Assembly: GCA_031844405.1 (NCBI GenBank)
Contig: JAUZVC010000001.1
Location: forward strand, 992,001-1,056,000
Source: Knoellia sp031844405
Lineage (GTDB): Bacteria > Actinomycetota > Actinomycetes > Actinomycetales > Dermatophilaceae
Direction: 5' to 3'
DNA length: 64,000 nt
Shown piece by piece: positions 26,238 through 34,535 of the stretch. Below the pieces are notes generated by a model. The model was not told the origin of the DNA, did not search any database, and saw only the letters and a program-made list of their open reading frames with translations. A program made the translations under genes and the position numbers. Each line of letters starts with the position of its first letter. Within the stretch, counting starts at the first letter, position 1.

Positions 26238-27503
26238 GTGGCGGGCGTGGCCACCGCCGAGGAGTTCTCGCTGCGGAGCATCGCGCTCCCGGCGTTCGGG
26301 CCGACGGCGGTGTGGTCGGTCGGGGTCGGCGCCGCGGTGCCGGTCGTCGCGCTCAGCGCTCGCGACCTCGGCGCCAGCGTGGCGCTCGCGGCGGCGTTCG
26401 TCCTCATCGAGGGCATGTCGGCGTTCGTGTCGTCCCTGCCCGCCGGCTCGCTCGTCGCCAGGATCGGCGAGCGGCGCGCGCTCACGGGGGCCGCTGTCGT
26501 CGACGCCCTGGGGGCGCTGCTCGCAGTGTGTGCGCAGAACCTCTGGACCCTCGGCATCGCCATCGGGCTCATGGGCACGACCGGGTCGGTCTTCCTCCTC
26601 GCCCGGCAGTCGTGGCTCACCGCGCGCGCGCCGGTGCGGATCCGGGCGCGGGCGATGTCGACGATGGGCGGAGTCCAGCGCGTCGGCCTCTTCGTCGGGC
26701 CCTTCGTCTCGGCACCGATCATCGCGGTGTGGGGCACGAGAGCCGCGTATGCCGTCGCGGTCGTCGCCGGTCTCCTCGCCGCGGTGTGGGCCTGGAGGGG
26801 GCTGCGCGGGTCGCTCGGCGAGGAGGGGCACGTGGAGCAGGGTCGGTCGGGGCCGGCTCCATCAGGACCAGGTCGCTCGGCCGCACCCGGCCGGGTCGGG
26901 CTGCGCGACGTCGTGCGCAGCCACCGGCAGGTCCTCATGACGATCGGGCTCGGGGTCGTCGTCATCGGTGCCGCGCGCCAGGGGCGGTTCGTCATCGTGC
27001 CGCTCTGGGCCGAGTCGGTCGGCATCACCGACAGCCAGGTCGCCCTCGTCTTCGGCATCGCCGGGGCGGCCGAGGTGCTCCTCTTCTATCCCGCCGGCTC
27101 CGTCATGGACCGGTTCGGCCGGGCGTGGGTCGCCGTGCCGTTCCTGCTCGTCCTCGGGCTCGGCATGGTGCTGCTGCCGCTCGCCCACGGGTTCGCGACC
27201 GTTGCCGCGGTCTCGACGCTCATGGGTGTCGGCAACGGGCTGGGGTCCGGCATCGTCCAGACGCTCGGGGCGGACGTGGCGCCGGTCGCGGGGCGGGCCC
27301 AGTTCCTCTCCGCCTGGCGGTTCCTCTCGCTGCTCGGCCAGAACGGCGCACCCCTGCTCGTCAGCGGGGTCACGGTGCTCGCCGGTCTCGGCCCCGCGTG
27401 CGTCGTCCTCGGAGTCGTCGTGCTGGGCGCTGCGCCGATGCTGGGACGGTGGCTGCCGGCATACGACCCTCGCGGTGGAGGCGTCCGGACCCCCGCGCGG
27501 TGA
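26238..27503 (+). CDS. MFS transporter
   Basis: 421 residues with about 12 hydrophobic helices, a motif A-like loop RIGERRAL near residue 80, and a charged central loop (about 205-225, Gly/Ser-rich). Probably an exporter; substrate unknown. Start uncertain: GTG at 26238 or 26247 both fit. IdeR begins 17 bases after its stop on the same strand, so an iron-linked role such as siderophore export is conceivable but unproven. Confidence 0.85.
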   Translation: MAGVATAEEFSLRSIALPAFGPTAVWSVGVGAAVPVVALSARDLGASVALAAAFVLIEGMSAFVSSLPAGSLVARIGERRALTGAAVVDALGALLAVCAQNLWTLGIAIGLMGTTGSVFLLARQSWLTARAPVRIRARAMSTMGGVQRVGLFVGPFVSAPIIAVWGTRAAYAVAVVAGLLAAVWAWRGLRGSLGEEGHVEQGRSGPAPSGPGRSAAPGRVGLRDVVRSHRQVLMTIGLGVVVIGAARQGRFVIVPLWAESVGITDSQVALVFGIAGAAEVLLFYPAGSVMDRFGRAWVAVPFLLVLGLGMVLLPLAHGFATVAAVSTLMGVGNGLGSGIVQTLGADVAPVAGRAQFLSAWRFLSLLGQNGAPLLVSGVTVLAGLGPACVVLGVVVLGAAPMLGRWLPAYDPRGGGVRTPAR

Positions 27504-27519
27504 ATGCGAGAATGTGGCG

Positions 27520-28227
27520 GTGACCGACCTCATCGACACCACGGAGATGTACCTCCGCACCGTCTTCGAGCTCGAGGAGGAGGGCATCACCCCCCTGCGA
27601 GCCCGCATCGCCGAGCGCCTCGGCCACTCCGGCCCGACCGTGTCGCAGACGGTCGCCCGCATGGAGCGCGACGGCCTGCTGTCGGTCGCCGGGGACCGCC
27701 ACATCGAGCTGTCCGAGGAGGGCCGTCGTCTCGCGACGCGGGTCATGCGCAAGCACCGCATCGCCGAGCGGCTTCTCGTCGACGTCATCGGCCTCGAGTG
27801 GGAGTACGTCCACGACGAGGCGTGCCGGTGGGAGCACGTCATGTCCGACCGGGTCGAGCGCAAGATCCTGGCGCTGCTCGCGGACCATGCCGAGTCGCCC
27901 TACGGCAACCCGATCCCGGGGCTCGAGGAGTTCGGGGAGGCGCTCGCGGAGGACTTCCGCATGGGCCTGTCGACGCTGTCCGAGGTGGCCGACACCGCTC
28001 CCGTCACGGTGACGGTGCGTCGCATCGGCGAACCCGCCCAGAACGACCACGAGGCTCTCGGGCTGCTCACCGCGGCCGGCCTGCTGCCGGGCCAGCTGGC
28101 CACCGTCCGACGCGAGAACGGCCGCGTCATCGCGGCCCTCGAGGGCTCCGACGAGACGACCGGGGTCTCCCTGCCCGACGACATCGCGACGCACGTGTTC
28201 GTCGCACGTGCGGCACGTCACACCTGA
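27520..28227 (+). CDS. ideR: Iron-dependent repressor IdeR/DtxR
   Basis: 235 residues. Numbered from the GTG at 27520, the metal ligands coincide exactly with DtxR: Met10, Cys102, Glu105, His106 for the primary site and His79, Glu83, His98 for the ancillary site. Winged helix GHSGPTVSQTVARMERDG; dimer domain DEACRWEHVMSD; C-terminal SH3-like FeoA domain. With Fe2+ it represses iron uptake and siderophore genes. A GTG six bases upstream is possible but would break the DtxR numbering. Confidence 0.95.
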   Translation: MTDLIDTTEMYLRTVFELEEEGITPLRARIAERLGHSGPTVSQTVARMERDGLLSVAGDRHIELSEEGRRLATRVMRKHRIAERLLVDVIGLEWEYVHDEACRWEHVMSDRVERKILALLADHAESPYGNPIPGLEEFGEALAEDFRMGLSTLSEVADTAPVTVTVRRIGEPAQNDHEALGLLTAAGLLPGQLATVRRENGRVIAALEGSDETTGVSLPDDIATHVFVARAARHT

Positions 28228-28327
28228 GGTGCGGGACGTGCTCGGCGCGGCTTCCTCACCGTGCGGGGACCCGCGCGCGACGATGCGGGCCGACGCGGCG
28301 TCTCCGGGGCTGGTCCCGACGCGGGCC

Positions 28328-28369
28328 GTTACCGGAATGTGACTTCGGGTCCCGGCGCCGCTACGGTGG
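28328..28369 (+). promoter_or_regulatory. MtrA-like direct repeat and promoter of the VldE-like gene
   Basis: GTTAC-N6-GTGAC at 28328-28343 overlaps a GTGACTT -35-like element; 16 bases later comes TACGGTGG (-10 TACGGT at 28362-28367). The 29.3 kb promoter has the same parts at the same spacing. The predicted RNA start near 28375 leaves a leader of about 28 bases with GAGAGG before the GTG. Confidence 0.6.
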
Positions 28370-28402
28370 GTCCACCCCTGATCCACCGAGAGGTTCTCTT
28401 TC

Positions 28403-29227
28403 GTGCTCTTCCCTGACACGCGCGCCGGTCGGCGCCGCGCGCAGACGCGCCATCGTCTGCCCGACCTGACCGCAGCGTTCTCCTCCCTGTCCCGCCCGAC
28501 CCTCGTCAAGGGCCTCGTCGGCCTCGGCCTCGCCACGAGCGTCGCCGCAGCCGTCGCGATCCCGGTCCAGGCCGACCCCGGCCAGATCGAGCTCGGCTCG
28601 CAGACGAACGCCCTCGTGGCGCGTGACCGCGCCGCGGCTGCCGAGGGAACGACCTCGCGCAGCAGCGCCCGGACGTCGGTCGCCGGCTCACGCGCAGCCC
28701 TCACGGCCCCAGCTGCCGGGCAGGGCGCCGCGGTCTCGGCCGGCCCGGCGGGCGTGACCGCAGTCGCCAAGCCGACCCCGACGCCCACCCCGACGAAGGC
28801 CGTCTCGAAGTCGCCGGAGAGGGTCGAGTCGTCGAGCTCGCGCCGGGCGACGTCGACGAGCTCGGGATCCGGAGGCGGCGCCGTCTCGATGGCCTTCTAC
28901 AGCTGGTGCGACAGCAAGGGCCTCGGCGACAACGCCTCCAAGGTGTGCTCGGCCGTCCGCTCGAACTTCGGCATCACCAACATCGGTGGCTTCCGCGCCG
29001 GCGCGGGCGACCACGGTGCGGGCAAGGCCGTCGACGTCATGGTGACCGGCTCCCGCGGTGACTCCGTGGCCGCCTGGGCCATCGACAACATGAACCGCTA
29101 CAACATCACCTACGTCATTTGGAAGCAGCGCATCTGGATGGCCGGCTCCTCCGGCTGGCGCGCCATGGAGGACCGTGGCTCGGTCACGGCCAACCACTAC
29201 GACCACGTGCACATCTCCGTGGAGTGA
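28403..29227 (+). CDS. Secreted LAS-type metallopeptidase-like protein (ARB_07466/VldE-like)
   Basis: 274 residues. N-terminal membrane/signal segment (about 35-58), a long Ser/Thr/Pro linker (about 60-160, with GVTAVAKPTPTPTPTK), then a C-terminal domain with AFYSWCDSKGLG, the metal motif GDHGAGKAVDVMV (H-x7-D) and C-terminal HYDHVHIS. This is the LAS peptidase pattern of the ARB_07466-like family in secreted actinobacterial proteins, probably acting on peptidoglycan peptides. GTG start at 28403. Promoter shared in design with the next gene. Confidence 0.8.
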   Translation: MLFPDTRAGRRRAQTRHRLPDLTAAFSSLSRPTLVKGLVGLGLATSVAAAVAIPVQADPGQIELGSQTNALVARDRAAAAEGTTSRSSARTSVAGSRAALTAPAAGQGAAVSAGPAGVTAVAKPTPTPTPTKAVSKSPERVESSSSRRATSTSSGSGGGAVSMAFYSWCDSKGLGDNASKVCSAVRSNFGITNIGGFRAGAGDHGAGKAVDVMVTGSRGDSVAAWAIDNMNRYNITYVIWKQRIWMAGSSGWRAMEDRGSVTANHYDHVHISVE

Positions 29228-29245
29228 CCCTCGACCGACACCGCC

Positions 29246-29282
29246 GAGGGCGGGTGCGGCCGACGAGGCCGTGCCCGCCCTC
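29246..29282 (+). terminator. Terminator after the VldE-like gene
   Basis: GAGGGCGGG...GGCC pairs with GGCC...CCCGCCCTC around a 5-base loop, 19 bases after the stop. Confidence 0.75.
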
Positions 29283-29333
29283 CGCGATTGTCGGGCCTCC
29301 GCCGGCCCGGGATGTCCCCTGCGACGACGGCCC

Positions 29334-29375
29334 GTGACCCAAACGTGACTTTGCCCAGAGGGTCGGGTACGGTGG
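29334..29375 (+). promoter_or_regulatory. MtrA-like direct repeat and promoter of the NlpC/P60 gene
   Basis: GTGAC-N6-GTGAC at 29334-29349 overlaps a GTGACTT -35-like element at 29345-29351; 16 bases later TACGGTGG at 29368-29375. Layout identical to 28328-28369. MtrA is known to bind GTNAC-type direct repeats upstream of wall hydrolase genes in actinobacteria; assignment here is inference. RNA would start near 29381 and include the riboswitch. Confidence 0.65.
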
Positions 29376-29439
29376 CTCCGGCCCGTCCTCCCCTGGGGTG
29401 GGCTGTCATGACGGACTGTCGAGTCCTGCCACCGTCACC

Positions 29440-29580
29440 GACTGCACAACAAACCGCTTGGCAGGAGCGGGGGACCCACTTGTGGGTCGGTCTCCGGACC
29501 GGCCCTTGGGGTGAAGCCAGCTCCGGCTGGCCGGGCAGAACCTTTCGTCCGAACCCGACAGCTCACCCCGTAGGCATCGA
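29440..29580 (+). promoter_or_regulatory. c-di-AMP (ydaO/yuaA) riboswitch
   Basis: The leader of the NlpC/P60 gene holds the conserved ydaO core in order: GGAGCGGGGGACCCA, TTGGGGTGAAGCC, CGTCCGAACCCGACAG, CTCACCCCGTAGGC. It ends just before the gene's GAGAGG ribosome site. This class senses c-di-AMP and in actinobacteria commonly controls NlpC/P60 and rpf-type genes, usually turning them off at high c-di-AMP. No separate terminator stem was identified, so it may block translation or fold a terminator I cannot resolve. Confidence 0.88.
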
Positions 29581-29591
29581 GAGGTTTCACT

Positions 29592-30395
29592 GTGGCTCAC
29601 TCCACCTCTGGGCGTCACCGCGCGCCCGGGCGGCACAACCCTGTCGCCGAACTGTCCACGATCGCATCGCGCGCAGGCGCGACCGGCGCCAAGGCATCCG
29701 CGGTCCTCGCAGCCTCCGGTGGCCTCGTCGCCGCGTTCGCGCTCCCGGCCTCGGCCGCGCCCGAGACGGCCAGGACCCTCACGAAGGACGTCGAGTCCTC
29801 CGCGCCGGTCACCCCGGCCGCCGTCGCCGCTCCTGCGATCTCCGCCCCTGCCGTCTCGACCCCCGTCAAGGGTGTCGCCGTCGGCGTCACCGGCGTCACC
29901 GCCGTGGCCAAGCCGAAGCCCAAGCCGAAGCCGAAGCCGGTCGTCTCGAGCACCCGTGAGGGCGCTCTCGTGGTCGCCGCCGAGCGTTCGTCCTCCGAGC
30001 GCTCGTCCGCCAAGGCCAGCCGCACCACGACGCGCACCGCGATCTCGACCTCTGCCAAGCAGTCCTCGAGCCAGGTCGTCAACATCGCGCGCACCCTCCT
30101 CGGGATCGCCTACGTCTACGGCGGCGACGACCCGTCGGGCTTCGACTGCTCGGGCTTCACCCAGTACGTCTTCCGCAAGGCCGGCATCTCGCTCCCGCGC
30201 ACGGCGTCCGCTCAGCAGCGTGAGGGCACCCGCGTGAGCAACCCGCAGCCGGGCGACCTCGTGTTCTACGGCAGCCCCGCCTGGCACGTCGGCATCTACA
30301 CCGGCGGCGACATGATGATCGACTCCCCGCGCACCGGGAAGTCGACGAGCGAGCGCAACATGTTCGGCACGCCGACGGAGTTCCGGCGCTACTGA
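29592..30395 (+). CDS. Secreted NlpC/P60 peptidoglycan endopeptidase
   Basis: 267 residues. Signal segment about 33-56 (ends LPASAAPE), an Ala/Pro linker with GVTAVAKPKPKPKPKP, and a C-terminal NlpC/P60 domain (about 160-267) with catalytic Cys186 in FDCSGF and His232 in AWHVGIY. It would cut stem peptides (D-Glu to diamino acid bond). GTG start at 29592, GAGAGG at proper distance. Shares linker style and promoter with the gene upstream but has an added riboswitch. Confidence 0.92.
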   Translation: MAHSTSGRHRAPGRHNPVAELSTIASRAGATGAKASAVLAASGGLVAAFALPASAAPETARTLTKDVESSAPVTPAAVAAPAISAPAVSTPVKGVAVGVTGVTAVAKPKPKPKPKPVVSSTREGALVVAAERSSSERSSAKASRTTTRTAISTSAKQSSSQVVNIARTLLGIAYVYGGDDPSGFDCSGFTQYVFRKAGISLPRTASAQQREGTRVSNPQPGDLVFYGSPAWHVGIYTGGDMMIDSPRTGKSTSERNMFGTPTEFRRY

Positions 30396-30426
30396 GCGTC
30401 GCAACCACACGGCATACGCCGTCCGG

Positions 30427-30458
30427 ACGCCCCCAAGCCCACCACGGGCCGGGGGCGT
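30427..30458 (+). terminator. Terminator after the NlpC/P60 gene
   Basis: ACGCCCCC pairs with GGGGGCGT, with inner GCCC/GGGC pairing, about 30 bases after the stop and before the DsbA-like gene. Confidence 0.6.
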
Positions 30459-30485
30459 TCGGCGTTCGTGTGCTTGGGTGGGGGC

Positions 30486-31091
30486 ATGGCCGAGCTCGTC
30501 CTGGACCTCTGGGGTGACGTGCGGGACCCGTGGTCCCACGTCGCCAAGCGACGCGTCGAGGCGGCGGTGTCCGCGTCCACGCACCCGATGGACGTCGTCG
30601 TCGTGCACCACGTCCTCGCCGGCCCACCTGTCACGGACGCGACGCTCGAAGAGGCGTCGATCGCGGGGCGCCCCGACGGCATCGACGTCACCCTGACCTC
30701 GGCGCCCGAGGCGGACCCGGCCGACGCGCACCGGCTCGTCGCCCTGGCGCTCGAGCTGGGTGGCCCACCGCTGCAGGGCGCGATGCTCGAGAGGCTGTAT
30801 GCCGCGGTGTTCACCGAAGGTGTGGACGTGGCGGACCCGCTCGCGCTCCAGCGGTTGGCGGCCGAGGCGGGGCTGGACGAGCGCCGGGTGGCCGCCGTGC
30901 TGGCGTCCTCGGACCACGCGGCGGACCTCGTGTCGGACGAGCAGACGGCTCGCTCTCTCGGGATCGAGGGGACGCCGCACCTCGTCGTCGACCACCGGTT
31001 CGGGCTGGGTGGGCCGGCGTCGGTGCGGGACTACCTGGCCCTCATCGACCGTGCCCTCGAGGAGCACCAGCCTGCCGAGCCCCGGCGCTGA
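30486..31091 (+). CDS. DsbA/FrnE-like protein without the CxxC motif
   Basis: 201 residues of the FrnE/2-hydroxychromene-carboxylate-isomerase-like branch of the thioredoxin fold. The N-terminal site reads DVRDPWSHVAKRR where redox members have a Cys pair in CPWCYIGKRR; the cis-Pro loop is present as GIEGTPHLVV. With no cysteine at the active site it cannot be a thiol oxidoreductase; an isomerase or binding role is more likely. The ATG at 30486 is preferred over one 18 bases upstream. Confidence 0.78.
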   Translation: MAELVLDLWGDVRDPWSHVAKRRVEAAVSASTHPMDVVVVHHVLAGPPVTDATLEEASIAGRPDGIDVTLTSAPEADPADAHRLVALALELGGPPLQGAMLERLYAAVFTEGVDVADPLALQRLAAEAGLDERRVAAVLASSDHAADLVSDEQTARSLGIEGTPHLVVDHRFGLGGPASVRDYLALIDRALEEHQPAEPRR

Positions 31092-31103
31092 GCGCCGGGG
31101 CTC
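31077..31103. terminator. Perfect 13-bp hairpin overlapping the DsbA-like stop codon
   Basis: GAGCCCCGGCGCT, one base, then its exact complement; the TGA of the DsbA-like gene lies in the hairpin. It lies between converging genes (the hemerythrin gene ends at 31131), so it can serve both. Confidence 0.65.
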
Positions 31104-31130
31104 GCGGCCGCGTGGTGGGGGCCGGGGCCG

Positions 31131-31628
31131 TCAGCTCACGACCGCGTCGATCGTCTTCTTGAGGGCGCTCGGCTGCTCCGGACGACGAGGCGCCCGCTCG
31201 CGCGCCTCGGCGATCTCCGCACCGATCTCGCGGAGCTGGGTGCGCGAGAGCCCCTCGCGCACCTTGGGGAACCACTCGCTCTCCTCCTCGTCGATGTGGT
31301 GGGTGACGTTCTCGATGAGAACGGTGGTCTTGGCCTCGAAGCGCTCGTCGCCGGGCGACATCGGCAGCAGCTCCATGACGAGGACGTCGGCGACGTGGTG
31401 CTCCTCGTAGGACTCGAGCACGTCGTCCTCGAGGTCGGGCATGAGCTCGCGCACCCGCGGGTACATCACCTCGTTCTCGACGTAGGTGTGGACGGTGAGG
31501 AGCTCGATCATCTGCTCGACGAGCTTGCCCTTGCGAGCGTCGGTCGTCGTCGACTTCTGGAACTCGCGGAAGCAGGCCTTGATCTGCTTGTGGTCGTCCT
31601 TGAGCATGACGATGGCGTCCTGGGACAT
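31131..31628 (-). CDS. Hemerythrin HHE-domain protein
   Basis: 165 residues, a four-helix bundle with a di-iron ligand set: His in KDDHKQIK, His and Glu in VHTYVENEVMYPRV, His in YEEHHVADVL and His/Glu in VTHHIDEEESEWFP. Actinobacterial members may store or sense O2, NO or iron. The C-terminal about 40 residues are basic. A GGAG sequence precedes the ATG at 31628, which starts MSQDAIVMLKDDHK; upstream residues in frame look non-coding. Confidence 0.9.
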   Translation of the reverse strand: MSQDAIVMLKDDHKQIKACFREFQKSTTTDARKGKLVEQMIELLTVHTYVENEVMYPRVRELMPDLEDDVLESYEEHHVADVLVMELLPMSPGDERFEAKTTVLIENVTHHIDEEESEWFPKVREGLSRTQLREIGAEIAEARERAPRRPEQPSALKKTIDAVVS

Positions 31629-33176
31629 GGCACTCCTCGAGTTCGCGGGAAGGGTCGCGGTGGTCGCGGACCCGGTGCACGCGGGGTACCCCGACGGCCC
31701 GGGTGCAAACGTACCCGCTGGCTGTCCGGCGTGATGAGGTGCCGCCGGCACGATTCGGAGCTCTGCACCTGCTCGAAGGGACCCCCCCGCGGTGTCCGAG
31801 CGTGTGGCCACGAACCGTTCGTGCGGGAAACCATGGGTGCTCGACACGGCCGGGGAGAAGCTCTGCCACCAGCGATCAGGTGGGGGCCGAGGTCGCCCTT
31901 GCGTCGTGACGTGTATGCCGGGGGGCCAAAGCCACATCGGCCAGATGCACGTTGGCGTCCTGGGACAGCGTGCCGTCATGCGGGCTACGACGGAAAGCTA
32001 ACGCCTTTGGGCTAGGAGGACACGTGTACTTTGCGGGCGTGAGCGTGAGGCCAGTCGGGAATGCGATTGAACTGGGGCTGCGAGATGGTTCGGGACCGCT
32101 CCGACGGGTACAGACCCCACGTCTCCAACAGCGTGGGATCGCAACGCCCTTCCCGGCCTCCGGGCCGGGAGGGTCGTTCGGGGAGCATCTCGACGATCTC
32201 TTCGGACCCAAGGACGCCATGTGTCGCGCGGAACCATGCACGTCCGGCTCATCGCCTCTGCATACCGATCGTCTTCGCGCATGGGCGATGGCGCAGTGGG
32301 CAACGGATGTTGGCCACGTGGCCGGCTTCGGCGAGGCGCGGTCCCCTGCCTCGCGCCGCCTCGACGCGGGGAAGGTCCGTGGCTACCCGTGAACCCATCA
32401 CCGCGGGTGCGAAAGGACGGTGCTGTCATTCTTGCGCAAGCCCACCCCCAAGAAAACCGTCCCTATCCATCGTGGGGCCAGCTGTGCATCACGCCATCGG
32501 TCCACCAGATGGCACGATCGAATGCAATGCCCCAAGACCGACGGGAGCAGCTGGACTCGAGTGAGTACTTCATGGAGCAGGCTCGCTGAGCTGGCACGCG
32601 TGCAAACGGTGAACGTCAACGGCCGGAGGGTGAAGCGGTGAAGCCCGCCCCAGCCAATGCCGCTCCGGCACACCCCAGACGGCGGGGGCGCTCCGCCGTC
32701 CGGTTCCTTGTACCCGGACGGCGAGACGCCCCTTCCGGGTTTGAGCCTCCACCGGGTATTCCCGGCGCAGCCGGCGACTCGTGCCCTCCCCTTGAGTGTG
32801 GACCTCGCGAGCACGCCTGCCTAGTCTCTGAAGTGCCTAGGGTGCAGTTACTTCGTGGTCATCAGAGGGTGGGTCGGCACATCCGCCCGGACACCCCTCG
32901 AGTTCGATGCTGTCTGCTCGGTGCGACGTACGTTGGGCGCGATCAGATCAGTTCGGCAAGGACGCAGCGCTTGATCGATCACAGGCCCATGTGTGCTGAC
33001 GAATTCTGGCCAGCTGTCGCCCGTCTAGGAGTTGCGCCGTTCGAGCGTGGAAGGCGGATGCTCACTGTTCCGGCGCCTCCATCTGACGAAGCGAAGGCGT
33101 GGACTGCCAAGAAGTGCCGCGGCAGGTGCCCGACCCGCGTTGTCTGGGCCCACCGATCGGCTCGGAGGGAGCCTTG
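31629..33176. other. 1.5-kb stretch with no convincing gene
   Basis: Open frames here lack recognisable motifs, good ribosome sites and the strong G/C third-position bias of the flanks. Base composition is visibly less GC-rich (for example about 63% in 32461-32520). It holds one GTATGCCG octamer near its left end and then none until 35713. I read it as the degenerate part of an accessory region or non-coding DNA; small real genes cannot be excluded. Confidence 0.6.
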
Positions 33177-33569
33177 ATGTCCTCGATGACCGAGTGGTCG
33201 CACGAAGCACTCCTCGCGGGCGAGCCGCGAAGCGCTGGGCTCGCACGCGACTTCGTCCGTATACACCTGCTTGCACACCACCTGCCCCATCTGATCGATG
33301 ACATGCGTCTGGTCGTGAGCGAGCTGGCGACGAACGCGGTGTTGCACGCGCGAACACCGTTCGTGGTGACCCTTTCGAGCAGCAGCGCGACAGTCCTCTT
33401 GGAGATCCAAGACGCTTCGACCTCGGCAGTCGTTCTCCGCAGCCCTGGTGTGCTGGACACGAGTGGGCGAGGCATGGTGATCGTGGAACTGCTCAGCCAA
33501 GAGTGGGGCCAAATCATCGACACACGCGGTTACAAGCACGTGTGGGCGTCGTTCCCACGTGACGGGTAG
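33177..33569 (+). CDS. HATPase anti-sigma-factor-type kinase (RsbW/SpoIIAB-like)
   Basis: 130 residues, starting MSSMTEW. It has the N-box VVSELATNAVLHA near residue 45 and the ATP-lid G-box SGRGMVIVELLSQEWG near 105, as in the HATPase_c_2 group common in actinobacteria. It would bind ATP and either hold a sigma factor or phosphorylate an antagonist. No partner gene lies beside it; alternative start at 33186. Sits in the accessory region. Confidence 0.85.
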   Translation: MSSMTEWSHEALLAGEPRSAGLARDFVRIHLLAHHLPHLIDDMRLVVSELATNAVLHARTPFVVTLSSSSATVLLEIQDASTSAVVLRSPGVLDTSGRGMVIVELLSQEWGQIIDTRGYKHVWASFPRDG

Positions 33570-33698
33570 CCGTTTGGTGATGCGTGCGCTCACCACCCCG
33601 ATCCAGCGCCCAGAGCCTCTCTGCTGACGGGCATCTTTTCGGGGCCGGTCAATGCGGCGTGGCAATGATGGAGCTTGTCGAGGATCCGGCCGGCTATG

Positions 33699-34099
33699 TC
33701 ACTGACTCAGGCTCTGGTCCATGCGCTCCAGCGTCTCGAGGGCGGCCTCGGAACTCGGCCTCCGTGTGGTCCTCGGAGAGCTTCGACCGAAGACGCATGA
33801 CGGCTGGGAAGTCACCCAGGTCGCCACTGAAGCCACGAGAAGTGAGTCCGTCGAGGATTTGCTGCACGACGCGCAGGCTGCGAAGCGGCGGCCTGAGCCA
33901 CGGCGCCGTGGGTGCCTGTGCGGTGCGCGGGAAAGCGTGGGGTGGTCGCGTGCCAGGTTGCGCACCTCGTGTGCCATCCACTGCAGCAAGGCCTGCCACC
34001 CGTCCGTCGGACGCATCTGCTCGCCCGGGCCGACGCTCAACTCATTGACGAGCCGGTCGACGACAGCGTCGAGCATGTCCTCGCGACCGTTGACGTATC
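33699..34099 (-). pseudogene. Broken TetR-family regulator, C-terminal domain only
   Basis: Reading minus from 34097, YVNGREDMLDAVVDRL and WQALLQWMAHEVRNLARDHP match the ligand domain of TetR regulators. A frameshift near 33945 moves the match to APWLRPPLRSLRVVQQ and LDGLTSRGF, then the DFPAVMRLRSKLSEDHTEAEF segment, and a second frameshift restores EAALETLERMDQ before the stop. The DNA-binding N-terminus is missing, replaced by a DUF2382 fragment on the other strand. It cannot make a working regulator. Confidence 0.75.
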
Positions 34100-34107
34100 C
34101 GCAGCTC

Positions 34108-34455
34108 AAGGACGGCAACGAACGTCGCGAGGCCGGTCGGGCGCGACTGCGGAAGTACGTCACCACCGAGGAGCAGCAGGTCACCGTCCCGGTCACCCGG
34201 GAGGAGGTGCGCGTCGAGCGCGAGCCGATCACCGAGGCCAACCGCGACGAGGCGATGTCCGGACCCGACATCTCCGAGGAGGAGCACGAGGTCACCCTCC
34301 ACGAGGAGAGGCCGGTCGTTGCCACCGAGGCCGTGCCGGTCGAGCGGGTCCGGCTCGAGAAGGAGCAGGTCACCGAGCAGGAGCAGGTCTCGGGCGAGGT
34401 CCGCAAGGAGCACATCGAGACCGACGGTGTGGAGCAGTCCGACCGCGACCGCTGA
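34108..34455 (+). pseudogene. DUF2382 (YsnF-like) stress protein, 3' fragment
   Basis: About 115 codons ending at 34455 match the C-terminal DUF2382 repeat of PRC-barrel/YsnF stress proteins: RLRKYVTTEEQQVTV, VTREEVRVEREPI and EEEHEVTLHEERPVV, followed by an acidic tail. The usual N-terminal PRC-barrel domain is absent; sequence directly upstream is the TetR remnant in the opposite direction. The frame stays open upstream, so an unusual fused product could exist, but a truncated gene is likelier. Confidence 0.7.
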
Positions 34456-34507
34456 TTTCACATCGGAGGGTCGCCGACCTCGTGAGCGTCGACCAGCCGA
34501 GCAGTGG

Positions 34508-34528
34508 CCCCTGTCCGCGCGGACGGGG
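34508..34528 (+). terminator. Hairpin after the DUF2382 fragment
   Basis: CCCCTGTCCGCGCGGACGGGG, a short GC-rich self-complementary stem between the DUF2382 fragment and the converging GAF-ANTAR gene. Confidence 0.4.
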
Positions 34529-34535
34529 GTCATTG

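Noticed and set aside
28228..28402. Second c-di-AMP riboswitch before the VldE-like gene
   Set aside because: The conserved GGGGTGAA and CCGAACCCG...GTAGGC elements are absent and the predicted leader is only about 28 bases.
31952..32392. Open frame of 146 codons on the plus strand in the accessory region
   Set aside because: No motif, no ribosome site, weak third-position bias; competing frames on both strands look equally good.
32638..33177. Open frame of 179 codons before the HATPase gene
   Set aside because: Composition is not protein-like and no family features were seen; the ATG of the HATPase gene at its end has better support.
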